Source: Paenibacillus sp. Soil750 | Lineage (GTDB): Bacteria; Bacillota; Bacilli; Paenibacillales; NBRC-103111 | Assembly (NCBI RefSeq): GCF_001428045.1 | Contig: NZ_LMSD01000044.1 | Span: 1 to 64,000, forward strand | Length of the DNA: 64,000 nucleotides | Direction: 5' to 3' | Shown: positions 44,464 through 53,202 of the stretch, piece after piece | How positions within the stretch are numbered: position 1 is the stretch's first letter | Layout: the number at the start of each line of letters is the position of its first letter | Notes under the pieces: generated by a model | What the model was told of the DNA's origin: nothing | What the model saw: only the letters and a program-made list of their open reading frames with translations | Databases searched by the model: none | Program-made: the position numbers and the translations under genes

Positions 44464-46011
44464 ATGACTGATTTCAGTAAACTAAACTATTATGCACAGC
44501 AGACAGCTGCTAAAGAGCCGGAGCATATCGAAGCGGATTTATGCATTTATGGTGCTACTCCTGCGGGGATAGCTGCAGCCGTTCAAGCAAGTCGGATGGG
44601 GCTCCGCCCTGTTATAGCCGAGTTCGGCACGCACCTGGGAGGGATGACAGCAAGCGGGTTAGGTCGTACCGATGTTGGAAACAAAGAAGCAATCGGAGGC
44701 ATTTCTCGGGAATTTTACCGCACAATCGGCAAACATTATGGCAGCGATGAGCCGGATGGAGCTGCATGGGCCTTTGAGCCGCATATTGCGGAAGCGATTT
44801 TTCACGAATGGTTAGAACGTGCGGGGACGCCTGTCTATTACCAACAGCATCTGGACTCGGTGGAAATGAAGAACGGCAGGATTGTCCGCATACGGATGGA
44901 AAACGGCAATACCTTTACAGCCTCTATTTTTATAGACGCTACCTACGAAGGTGATCTGTTTGCTCGGGCTGGTGTGTCTTATCATGTGGGCCGGGAAGCG
45001 AACTCGGTATACAGAGAAACTTTAAACGGCATTCACTTTGGACATCCGAAGCATAATTTCTATGCCTGGACCGATCCATACAGGATAGAAGGGAAGCCGG
45101 ACAGCGGGCTGCTTCCGGGTATCAGCGATGAAGCGCCAGGCTACCAAGGACAGGGTGATCGTACCGTCCAAGCATACAATTTCCGTATATGCTTGACGAA
45201 TGTTCCAGACAACCGGATCGCATTCCCTGAGCCGCCGAATTACAACCCCGACCGATTTGCATTGCTATTGAGGTACATTAATTCCGGTGTATGGGATGCC
45301 ATGCAGCTGAATAAGATTATGCCTAGGGGTAAGTCCGATCTCAACAACCGAGGCGCTTTCAGCACCGATCATATCGGGGCCAACTATCATTGGCCGGAGG
45401 GGAATTATGTCACGCGTGAGGCTATTTTTCAGGACCATGTGAACTATAATCTTGGTATGCTCTATTTTCTCGCCAACGATGAATCGGTCCCTTCTTATGT
45501 TCGTGCTGAAGCGCGCCAGTGGGGACTGCCTGCTGACGAGTTCAAAGAAACAGGCGGTTGGCCGCACCAGCTTTATATAAGGGAAGGACGCCGAATGATT
45601 GCCGAAGTCGTGATGACTGAGCATCACTGCCGTAAGTATACAGTGGCGGAAGACTCCATTGGTCTGGCAGCTTATACCATGGATTCCCATAACTGCCGAA
45701 GAATTGTGTTGGATGGACGTTGCGTCAATGAAGGCAATGTAGAGATCAGTCCTAGTGGACCTTACCCGATTTCCTATCGCTCTATCGTACCCAAAGGCGA
45801 GGAATGTTCGAATCTGATCGTACCGGTTTGTCTGTCCTCCTCTCACATTGCCTATGGTTCGATTCGTATGGAGCCCGTATTCATGATACTCGGGCAATCT
45901 GCTGCAACCGCAGCGGCGCTCGCCTTGGAAGCAGGCTGCGCCGTGCAGGAGATCGATTACGCCAAGCTCCGTGAAAGACTTTTGATAGACGGACAAGTGT
46001 TGAACGCATGA
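44464..46011 (+). CDS. FAD-dependent oxidoreductase (FAD_oxidored family)
   Basis: 515 residues. The dinucleotide-binding fold is IEADLCIYGATPAGIAAAVQ (GxTPxG variant, about 19-38), then HLGGMTASGLGRTDVG near 58. A conserved C-terminal block is SYRSIVPKGEECSNLIVPVC (about 438). Members occur beside glycoside genes in Paenibacillus and Bacteroidetes; a role in sugar or uronate oxidation is inferred. No signal peptide. AAGGAGA precedes the ATG. It ends the system A operon, and a palindromic hairpin follows. Confidence 0.85.
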   Translation: MTDFSKLNYYAQQTAAKEPEHIEADLCIYGATPAGIAAAVQASRMGLRPVIAEFGTHLGGMTASGLGRTDVGNKEAIGGISREFYRTIGKHYGSDEPDGAAWAFEPHIAEAIFHEWLERAGTPVYYQQHLDSVEMKNGRIVRIRMENGNTFTASIFIDATYEGDLFARAGVSYHVGREANSVYRETLNGIHFGHPKHNFYAWTDPYRIEGKPDSGLLPGISDEAPGYQGQGDRTVQAYNFRICLTNVPDNRIAFPEPPNYNPDRFALLLRYINSGVWDAMQLNKIMPRGKSDLNNRGAFSTDHIGANYHWPEGNYVTREAIFQDHVNYNLGMLYFLANDESVPSYVRAEARQWGLPADEFKETGGWPHQLYIREGRRMIAEVVMTEHHCRKYTVAEDSIGLAAYTMDSHNCRRIVLDGRCVNEGNVEISPSGPYPISYRSIVPKGEECSNLIVPVCLSSSHIAYGSIRMEPVFMILGQSAATAAALALEAGCAVQEIDYAKLRERLLIDGQVLNA

Positions 46012-46064
46012 TTATGTTTGTTTATCTATCAGGACTACATGCAATACTTTGAGGTTTGAATAGG

Positions 46065-46082
46065 CTGCCAGCATGCTGGCAG
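46065..46082 (+). terminator. Palindromic terminator after the FAD gene
   Basis: CTGCCAGCATGCTGGCAG is a perfect 18-base palindrome followed by TTTATTTATG. Confidence 0.6.
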
Positions 46083-46275
46083 TTTATTTATGTTACGGAC
46101 AGAATGTTAACAATTTCTGAAACACGCGTTGAGAGTAATCTTCTAAGAATTGGAGGAGGAGATTCAATTGTGGCGTAATCCCCCTTTCTGGCTTTATTAA
46201 TCTAGTATATGTCTGTCCCATGAGATCAGGTTATAATAGGATAGCGTATAGGAGATCGGAGTTGGAGAGGGGAGA

Positions 46276-47781
46276 ATGGCCTTGAACAAGATAAACGTCG
46301 GGAAAAACCTTAGCACGTTTCCAGGACATCGAATTATGTTGTTTACGGTTCTGAGCTTATTCATTTTCTTGATGTTCGTCATGAGCGGATGCACGAAATC
46401 GCAGCTGGCCGATGGCGATGGCGACACCGAGCTGGACGAGTTGATCTGGTATTACCCACAGAACAAGGCAAATGCCGACTTGCAGCTGGTGAATGCCGAA
46501 GTGAACAGGCTAATCGCGGATAAAATTCATACGAGCGTCAAGCTGCAACCAGTCGATTTCGCGAGCTACGAGCAGAAGTTGAATACGCTTGTGGCGGCAA
46601 GCGATACGATGGATATTGTCTGGACCTCGAGCTGGCTGTTCCCATGGGACACCAATGCTAGGAAAGGTGTGTTCCAACCGCTGGACGAGCTGCTTGCTCG
46701 CTATGGACAGAAGCTGCAGGCGTCGATGTCTTCGCGATTCTGGAACGATGGTAAGCTAGATGGCAAACAGCTAGCCGTGCCGAACTACCAAATTGCCGCT
46801 ATGCGCCCGAGCTTGGTCATTCAGAAGAGGTTCGTCGATAAATACAAGCTCGATCTAAGTGCGATCCGCAAAATCGACGATATCGAGCCTTTCTTGAAGC
46901 AGGTGAAGGAAGGGGAGCCAGGGATCGTCCCTTTCGGTACGACAAGAGGCTTCTTCACGAACCACATCTACGGCATCGACTGGCGAGTATCCGTTTACCA
47001 GCGCGATTCGACCAACCGAGTACTTCCCGATGTCACGCCGGAGATGAGGCAGAACTTTGCTATGGTTAACGCCTGGTACGACAAAGGATATATTAATCAG
47101 GACGCCGCTACGCTGAAGAATGCGGCGGATGTCTACAATAAGGGTAACACTGCCGTTTGGTTCGATTTTACGGGAAAACCCGGCTCTGAGGCAGAGTTTA
47201 AGGCCGGCGACGGTGGCTTCGACGTCGTACTAGTTCCGCTGGCGAAGCCGTCTTTCACCGGTGCTGTCAGCTCCATGAACGCGATCAGCCGGACGTCGAA
47301 GCATCCAGACAAAGCGATGCAGCTGCTCGAGTTGGTGAACACCGATAAACAATTATACAATACGCTTGTCTATGGGATTGAAGGAAAGCACTATACACGA
47401 TCCGGCGGCAACTATGTCAAGCTGATTTCGGATTCTGGGTATTTCACGAACACGGATTGGGTATTCGGCAATATCCGCAATGAATATTTACCAGAAGGGG
47501 CGCCAGCAGACAAGATCGAACAGACCGTTCGCATCAACGAAGAGGCGGAAGTATCCCCATACTACGACTTTGTTTTTCAAACGGAGGACTTGAAGGCGGA
47601 ATTGGCCAATGTGAAAGCAGTGAACGACGAGTACTATGCAGCGCTCGCTACTGGAACGGTCGATCCAGTGAAGTATTTGCCGGTTTACGAAGAGAGGTTG
47701 AATAAGGCCGGCAGTGAAAGGATACGCGCCGAGAAACAAAGACAACTAGACGACTGGCTGAAGACGAAGGGGAAGAAGTGA
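46276..47781 (+). CDS. Sugar-binding lipoprotein, YtcQ type (system B, copy 1)
   Basis: 501 residues. Signal with lipobox MSGC (Cys about residue 38). The fold begins LIWYYPQNKANADLQLVN and runs in parallel with the lipoprotein at 50009 over nearly the whole length. Family members feed LplB/YtcP permeases. A strong terminator (47801-47850) separates it from those permeases, so copy 1 is its own transcript. GGGGAGA precedes the ATG. Confidence 0.9.
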   Translation: MALNKINVGKNLSTFPGHRIMLFTVLSLFIFLMFVMSGCTKSQLADGDGDTELDELIWYYPQNKANADLQLVNAEVNRLIADKIHTSVKLQPVDFASYEQKLNTLVAASDTMDIVWTSSWLFPWDTNARKGVFQPLDELLARYGQKLQASMSSRFWNDGKLDGKQLAVPNYQIAAMRPSLVIQKRFVDKYKLDLSAIRKIDDIEPFLKQVKEGEPGIVPFGTTRGFFTNHIYGIDWRVSVYQRDSTNRVLPDVTPEMRQNFAMVNAWYDKGYINQDAATLKNAADVYNKGNTAVWFDFTGKPGSEAEFKAGDGGFDVVLVPLAKPSFTGAVSSMNAISRTSKHPDKAMQLLELVNTDKQLYNTLVYGIEGKHYTRSGGNYVKLISDSGYFTNTDWVFGNIRNEYLPEGAPADKIEQTVRINEEAEVSPYYDFVFQTEDLKAELANVKAVNDEYYAALATGTVDPVKYLPVYEERLNKAGSERIRAEKQRQLDDWLKTKGKK

Positions 47782-47800
47782 CCCCCAAGCCTATATAGGG

Positions 47801-47850
47801 AAGGCTGAGAACGACGGTGTAACCCACACCGGGCGGTTCTCGGCCTTTTT
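47801..47850 (+). terminator. Strong intrinsic terminator after copy 1
   Basis: AAGGCTGAGAAC pairs with GTTCTCGGCCTT, with inner CGGTGT/ACACCG arms, ending in TTTT. Confidence 0.85.
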
Positions 47851-47955
47851 GACGTTTCCGCTGGCGGTCTCGATGTTTGAGCCCTCGCTGCATTCTGTAG
47901 ACTGCAAGGACTTCAGTTAGTAAAATACAGATCGTTTACTCGATGTGGCGACAAA

Positions 47956-47975
47956 AGTACAGTTTTTGCACTGTT
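47956..47975 (+). promoter_or_regulatory. Candidate operator shared with 63158, before system B
   Basis: AGTACAGTTTTTGCACTGTT agrees with AGTGCAGATCTTGCACTGTT at 63158-63177 at 17 of 20 positions. It lies about 80 bases before the first system B permease. The membrane AraC sensor at 53203 is the likely binder. Confidence 0.45.
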
Positions 47976-48053
47976 TTATAGATGAAAATTCAGCTATCTT
48001 GATCTCAGGCAGCAAGCCAAGCAAATTGTTACAGGCAAGGAGGAAGACATCCA

Positions 48054-48971
48054 ATGAGGCGCAAGAAGTCAATCCGGTTTTTCGGCAGGAACATCGAACT
48101 GTTTACACTCTCGCTCCCCGCAGTCATTTATATTTTTATCATGTCGTACATCCCGATGTTCGGGGTCGTGATCGCTTTTAAAAATTACAGGTATGACAAG
48201 GGGATTCTGGGCAGCGAATGGATCGGATTTAAGAACTTCGAGTTTCTGTTCAAAAGTGAAACGGCATTCCGTATCACCCGCAACACTGTACTATATAACC
48301 TGGGCTACATGCTGCTAACTACGATCGCAGCGCTCACGGTAGCCATTCTACTCAATGAAATTGCGAAAAGATGGCTCAAGATTTATCAGACCGCGTTAAT
48401 TCTGCCCTTTTTCCTATCGTGGGTGGTCATGAGTTACATCACGCTGGCATTCCTTGATCACGACAACGGGTTTATTAACAGCTGGTTGGCTTCAGCCGGT
48501 ATGGAAAAAATTTCGTGGTACTTCGAAGCCGAGTATTGGCCCTACATTCTAAACATCGTGCATTTATGGAAAGCGATTGGCTTCTCAGCGATGGTGTATT
48601 ACGCCGGCATCCTCGGGATTGACGGAGAGTTGTACGAAGCGGCCAGGATCGACGGAGCAAAGCGGATGCAAATGGTGACGAATATTACGATACCGCAGCT
48701 GACGCCGCTGATTATTATTCTGCTTATCCTCAGTATCGGGAACATGTTCCGAGGTGACTTCGGGTTGCATTTTTTCATCCCGAACAATAACGGTATGACG
48801 TACGCGACGACAGATATTATCGATACTTACATTTACCGGGCGCTCAGCGAAATTGCTGACGTTAGTATGGCTTCGGCCGTCGGCTTGTACCAGTCTTTCG
48901 TTGGCTTCGTTCTGGTTGTCACCGCCAATTTAATCGTAAGACGAATAAATGAGGACAATTCTCTGTTCTAA
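48054..48971 (+). CDS. ABC sugar permease, LplB type (system B)
   Basis: 305 residues. Six hydrophobic segments and the EAA loop YEAARIDGAKRMQMVTNITI near 193. Operon start of system B with GGAGGA about eight bases ahead. The C-terminus VRRINEDNSLF is typical of LplB-like permeases. The paired YtcP-type gene begins 14 bases on. Confidence 0.92.
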   Translation: MRRKKSIRFFGRNIELFTLSLPAVIYIFIMSYIPMFGVVIAFKNYRYDKGILGSEWIGFKNFEFLFKSETAFRITRNTVLYNLGYMLLTTIAALTVAILLNEIAKRWLKIYQTALILPFFLSWVVMSYITLAFLDHDNGFINSWLASAGMEKISWYFEAEYWPYILNIVHLWKAIGFSAMVYYAGILGIDGELYEAARIDGAKRMQMVTNITIPQLTPLIIILLILSIGNMFRGDFGLHFFIPNNNGMTYATTDIIDTYIYRALSEIADVSMASAVGLYQSFVGFVLVVTANLIVRRINEDNSLF

Positions 48972-48985
48972 GGAGGAAATATTCA

Positions 48986-49888
48986 GTGCTATTCCAACAG
49001 TCCAAAGCGGTATGGAGTCAGCTCATCATTCATGCCGTTTTCATCCTGATTACGATCGCAATGCTCGTTCCGTTCACCCTTGTGATCGTTATCTCGTTTT
49101 CTGATGAGCAGTCGATTCTGCATAATGGCTTTCGCCTTATTCCAGAACAGTTCAGCGCTGCGGCGTACCACTACTTTCTGAAAACGCCGGACACTATCCT
49201 TCGTGCCTACGGCGTGACGATCATCGTCGCCGTTATCGGCACATGCATCAGTCTGATTCTGACCTCCACGATGGGGTATGTGCTGTCGAGGAAGGATTAC
49301 GGATTGCAGCGTTTGACGTCGTTCTACGTGTTCTTCACGATGCTGTTCAATGGCGGTCTTGTGCCGTTCTACATTCTGATTACCCAGTTGCTGCACTTGA
49401 AAAATTCAATATGGGCGCTTATCGTACCGGGATTGCTTAGCCCTTTCTACGTGTTAATTATGAAGGGGTTTATGGCGAAAATCCCGACCGAAATTATCGA
49501 GTCGGCGAAGGTGGAGGGAGCACGCGAGTGGCGAATTTACACGAAGCTGATTCTTCCGCTCTCAAAGCCGGCGCTGGCTACGCTGGGATTATTTATCCTC
49601 TTTAACTATTGGAATGAGTGGTTCAACGCGCTTCTGTTCATCAACAATGAGCAACTGGTGCCGCTGCAGCTATTGCTAGTGAGGACCATGAATACGCTTG
49701 ATTTCATCACGTCGCGTCCCGAGTTCGCCACGGCCATGGTATCGCTTAATGTTGACATGGGGGATTTTCCGAAGACATCGGCTAAATTCGCAGTTGCCGT
49801 TCTATCGGCCGGTCCAATGCTGCTGGTATTCCCGTTCTTCCAAAGGTTTTTCGTAAAGGGACTGACCATCGGTGCCATTAAAGGATAA
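48986..49888 (+). CDS. ABC sugar permease, YtcP type (system B)
   Basis: 300 residues from a GTG/ATG-region start with GGAGGA. Six hydrophobic segments, EAA loop IESAKVEGAREWRIYTKLIL near 172, and C-terminus FFVKGLTIGAIKG. Partner of the LplB-type permease before it and of the lipoprotein after it. Confidence 0.92.
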   Translation: MLFQQSKAVWSQLIIHAVFILITIAMLVPFTLVIVISFSDEQSILHNGFRLIPEQFSAAAYHYFLKTPDTILRAYGVTIIVAVIGTCISLILTSTMGYVLSRKDYGLQRLTSFYVFFTMLFNGGLVPFYILITQLLHLKNSIWALIVPGLLSPFYVLIMKGFMAKIPTEIIESAKVEGAREWRIYTKLILPLSKPALATLGLFILFNYWNEWFNALLFINNEQLVPLQLLLVRTMNTLDFITSRPEFATAMVSLNVDMGDFPKTSAKFAVAVLSAGPMLLVFPFFQRFFVKGLTIGAIKG

Positions 49889-50008
49889 GTTGCAAGCATC
49901 CGGATGAGCAAAGCCGGGAAGGAGGGGAACGAAGGGGAATCAAAAATCGGCTTTTCACATCCGCTTTCATATGTCAGCTTGAAAATCATTTTAAGGGAGG
50001 TTTCTTCA

Positions 50009-51538
50009 TTGAAAAAGATCATCAGAGAAAAATCACGTTTTAGGTGGATGTCCACACTCGCACTTAGCTCCGCTCTTGCCATCGCAGTAACCGGTTGCGG
50101 AAACAGTTCAGACTCCACAAGCAGTGCTTCCCCGTCCAGCAGTGCGGCTCCGTCCGCATCGGCAGCGCCGGTGACTAAGAAGCTTGACCCGGTCGAGCTG
50201 ACCTGGTATTACCCGCAGAACAAGGCAAATCCTGACCTACAGTTGGTAAATGATGCTGTTAATAAGATTACGCAAGAGAAAATCAACGCAACGATTAAGC
50301 TGATGCCGATCGACTTCGGTACCTACGAGCAAAAAATGAACACTATCGTGGCTGCGAACGAAGTGACAGATATTATCTGGACGTCAAACTGGCTGTTTAA
50401 GTTCGATCAGAATCAGAAAAAAGGTGTTTTCCAGCCGATTGACGATCTGTTAAAGAGCCAAGGACAGAAGCTTTACCAAACGATGGAAGAGAAGTTCTGG
50501 AACGATGCGAAGATGGACGGCAAAATCTATGCAGTACCAAACTACCAAATCTCGGCCACCCGCGTGGGGCTAGTCGTTCAGAAGCGTTTTGCAGATAAGT
50601 ATAAACTGGACCCCACCAGCATCAAGAAGATGGAAGACATCGAGCCGTTCCTGAAGCAGATTAAAGATAACGAACCAGGGATCGTTCCTTTCGGCACCAC
50701 ACGCGGCTTTTATACCGGCTTCCTTTACAACATCGATCCAAAAGGTCCGGTTTACAAGAATGACTCGACCTACAAAGTCCTTCCTGATGTAACGAATGAA
50801 ATGAGAACCAATTTTAAGTTAGCGAACTCTTGGTACTCGAAAGGCTACATTAATAAAGACGCTGCTACGTTAAAAAATGCAGCAGACGCGTATAACAAAG
50901 GCACCACGGCAGTATGGTTCGACTTTACTGGCAAGCCGGGCTCCGAGGTGGAGTTCAAGGCGGCGAATGGAGGCAACGACGTTGTACTCGTCCCGCTTGC
51001 TAAGGCAGTCTTTAGCGGTGCGGCCAGCACCCTGAATGCGATCAGCCGGACATCCAAAAATCCGGAGAGAGCAATGATGTTCCTGGAACTGGTAAACACC
51101 GATAAGCAGTTGTATAACACACTCGTTTACGGTATTGAAGGCAAACATTATACGAAGACAACTGGAAATTTCATCAAAATTAATCAAGATGCCGGCTACT
51201 TCACCAATACGGACTGGATTTTCGGCAGCATCATCAACGAGTATTTACCAGAAGGGTCACCGGCTGACAAGCTGGAACAGACGGCGAAAGTTAACGCGGA
51301 AGGCGAAGTTTCCCCACTCACCGGATTTGTCTTCAATACAGATCCTGTTAAGACAGAAACGGCGAACGTCAAGGCGGTTAACGACGAGTACTATGCCGCT
51401 CTTGCAACGGGTACGCTCGATACGGAGAAATATTTGCCTATCTATGAAGAAAAACTGAAGAAGGCCGGCGCCGATGTGATTGTAGCTGAGCGTCAGAAGC
51501 AGCTTGACGCGTGGTTGAAGACGAACGGCAAAAAGTAA
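50009..51538 (+). CDS. Sugar-binding lipoprotein, YtcQ type (system B, copy 2)
   Basis: 509 residues from a TTG at 50009, which has GGGAGG eight bases ahead; the ATG at 49904 lacks one. Lipobox VTGC (Cys about residue 30), a long Ser/Ala linker, then LTWYYPQNKANPDLQLVN. Very like copy 1 at 46276, so a duplication. It is in the operon of the two permeases and so is the main ligand receptor of system B; copy 1 may widen the ligand range or serve as sensor. Confidence 0.92.
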   Translation: MKKIIREKSRFRWMSTLALSSALAIAVTGCGNSSDSTSSASPSSSAAPSASAAPVTKKLDPVELTWYYPQNKANPDLQLVNDAVNKITQEKINATIKLMPIDFGTYEQKMNTIVAANEVTDIIWTSNWLFKFDQNQKKGVFQPIDDLLKSQGQKLYQTMEEKFWNDAKMDGKIYAVPNYQISATRVGLVVQKRFADKYKLDPTSIKKMEDIEPFLKQIKDNEPGIVPFGTTRGFYTGFLYNIDPKGPVYKNDSTYKVLPDVTNEMRTNFKLANSWYSKGYINKDAATLKNAADAYNKGTTAVWFDFTGKPGSEVEFKAANGGNDVVLVPLAKAVFSGAASTLNAISRTSKNPERAMMFLELVNTDKQLYNTLVYGIEGKHYTKTTGNFIKINQDAGYFTNTDWIFGSIINEYLPEGSPADKLEQTAKVNAEGEVSPLTGFVFNTDPVKTETANVKAVNDEYYAALATGTLDTEKYLPIYEEKLKKAGADVIVAERQKQLDAWLKTNGKK

Positions 51539-51562
51539 CGCTGGATGAAAGAACCTATGGAT

Positions 51563-51614
51563 AACCTGGGCTATCTCCCTAAAACAGCAATGTTTATCTG
51601 GAATAGCCCTGGTT
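51563..51614 (+). terminator. Hairpin between copy 2 and the dehydrogenase gene
   Basis: AACCTGGGCTAT pairs with ATAGCCCTGGTT (one mismatch), followed by TTCTC. It may weaken read-through to the next gene. Confidence 0.45.
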
Positions 51615-51668
51615 TTCTCATGGGCTTTGCTCGATTATATGGAACAAGCGAATGAGGGAGGACTTCAA

Positions 51669-52655
51669 TTGAAGATTGCCATACTGCAAGGAAAAGACAA
51701 ACGGGAGCGGATATTCAGTCCAGAACATCTGGCTCAACTTCGCGAACTTGGCGACGTAACGCTCAATGAGGAAATTGGGAACCCATCGGAGGAGCAGGTG
51801 CGTGACCTGATTGCCGGAGCAGATGTGGCGATCACGTCTTGGGGATGCTGTGCATTGACGGAGCGGGTGTTGGAGAGCGCGCCGAATTTGAAGCTCGTCC
51901 TGCATGCGGCCGGAACTGTTAAGCCGATCGTGACGGAAGCGTTGTGGCAGCGTGGCGTTCGCGTAGCCAACGCGACCGAAGCGCTTGGCCAAGGGGTGGC
52001 GGAGACGGCGCTCGGCTTTACCATCGTGTCGCTCAAGGACATGTGGCGGCTTAGCCAGGAGACGGTGGCTGGCGGCTGGGGCGACGGCTCGCGCGTGCGC
52101 GAAGTATACGGTCTCACGATCGGTGTCGTTGGAGCAGGGCGTGCGGGCTCTCACTACATAAAGTTGCTTCAGCAGTTCGACGTTAGGACCGTGCTCTATG
52201 ACCCGTTCGTCAGCGAGGAGCGAGCCAGGGAGATGGGCGCGCAGAAGTTAGAACTGGATGACTTGCTGCGAGAGAGCGACGTCATCTCCATTCACTTGCC
52301 GTCTCTGCCGGAGACGTATCAGTTGTTTAACGCTGATCGGCTGGCGATGATGAAAGACGATTGTGTGTTGATCAATACGGCGCGAGGATCAGTCATCGAC
52401 GAGGAGGCACTCGTTGCAGAATTGAGCAAAGGAAGATTGTTTGCTTGTCTCGACGTTACCGATCCAGAGCCGCCGCAAGAGGACCATCCGCTGCGCAAGC
52501 TGCCGAACGTGATTCTGACTCCGCATATCGCAGGAGCTGTCAATAATGGCATGGGCCGCATCGCGAAGGCGGTGGTGAACGACCTGCGGGCTTATCTCGA
52601 CGGCCGCCCTCTGAGAGGAGAAGTTCGGGCAGAGCAGATGCATTTGTTGGCTTGA
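51669..52655 (+). CDS. D-isomer-specific 2-hydroxyacid dehydrogenase
   Basis: 328 residues from the TTG at 51669 (GGGAGG seven bases ahead). NAD-binding motif IGVVGAGRAGSHY near 155; catalytic Arg in NTARGSVIDEEAL near 235, Glu in DVTDPEPP near 264 and His in LTPHIAG near 286. It reduces a 2-keto acid to a D-2-hydroxy acid or the reverse in the cytoplasm; in such loci the substrate is often a keto-sugar acid. An upstream ATG (51627) lacks a ribosome binding site. Confidence 0.9.
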   Translation: MKIAILQGKDKRERIFSPEHLAQLRELGDVTLNEEIGNPSEEQVRDLIAGADVAITSWGCCALTERVLESAPNLKLVLHAAGTVKPIVTEALWQRGVRVANATEALGQGVAETALGFTIVSLKDMWRLSQETVAGGWGDGSRVREVYGLTIGVVGAGRAGSHYIKLLQQFDVRTVLYDPFVSEERAREMGAQKLELDDLLRESDVISIHLPSLPETYQLFNADRLAMMKDDCVLINTARGSVIDEEALVAELSKGRLFACLDVTDPEPPQEDHPLRKLPNVILTPHIAGAVNNGMGRIAKAVVNDLRAYLDGRPLRGEVRAEQMHLLA

Positions 52656-52746
52656 GATTGAACCTCTGTGGCGTTAGTTCCACATGCACCATAATTGATG
52701 GAAAATGTACAGTTAATCGTGGTCATTTCTGCGAAATAGAACAAGC

Positions 52747-52878
52747 AACTGGATTTTATGCAGCTAATTTCAGGGGGAGTCCCAATTCTCGCGAAAAGGG
52801 TGTAATTTAACTGGATATTCTCCAGTTATCGATCTGATTCTCGCGATCTGAATGAAATTAGCTGCATTTTTTCCAGTT
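52747..52878. repeat. Imperfect 132-base palindrome, MITE-like
   Basis: The 26-base arm 52747-52772 (starts AACTGGA, ends GCAGCTAATTTCA) is answered at 52853-52878 with only an internal TTTT/AAAA difference. In the centre AACTGGA/TCCAGTT (52809-52827) forms another stem, and ATTCTCGCGA occurs twice in direct order. No coding capacity. It may be a small nonautonomous element or an intergenic repeat family. Confidence 0.6.
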
Positions 52879-52890
52879 AAGTTATTTTCG

Positions 52891-53025
52891 GCCACTGGAG
52901 TTACCTATTATGTATCGCAGGCAACAGGCAGCGATACGGCGAATAACGGGCTATCCCTGTCGGCGCCGTTCAAAAGCATTCAACGCTGCGCTAACGCCCT
53001 TCAGCCATCTGCAGCTCACACGTAA
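52891..53025 (+). pseudogene. Relic of a beta-helix protein gene
   Basis: The reading TYYVSQATGSDTANNG then SAPFKSIQRCANALQPSAAHT followed by a stop matches the start of the mature 1371-residue protein at 62973 (TYYVAPNGNDSSAGN, SPFKTINKCAQVVQPGDTC). No start codon or signal peptide precedes it and nothing follows. It is therefore a remnant of a second copy, deleted on both sides. Confidence 0.7.
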
Positions 53026-53202
53026 TTACTAAGTGCAGGTCCCGCTACACAAGCGTACACCCTTCGGTCATCCGAAGGGTGTATATCTATAAAAAGGAAG
53101 TTAGCGTTCCGCGTTGAAATAGGTAAAGAACAGCCATATCGTGGACGGGATGCCGGGCGATTGGACCTGTATAAGATGTCGGAGATAGGGGGGGATGCAC
53201 CG

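Larger units (their letters stand above)
52656..53202. other. Noncoding stretch with palindrome and gene relic
   Basis: Holds a 130-base imperfect palindrome (52747-52878), a beta-helix gene relic (52891-53025) and a 12-bp perfect hairpin (53056-53083, TACACCCTTCGG/CCGAAGGGTGTA) without a T-run. No intact gene. Confidence 0.7.
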
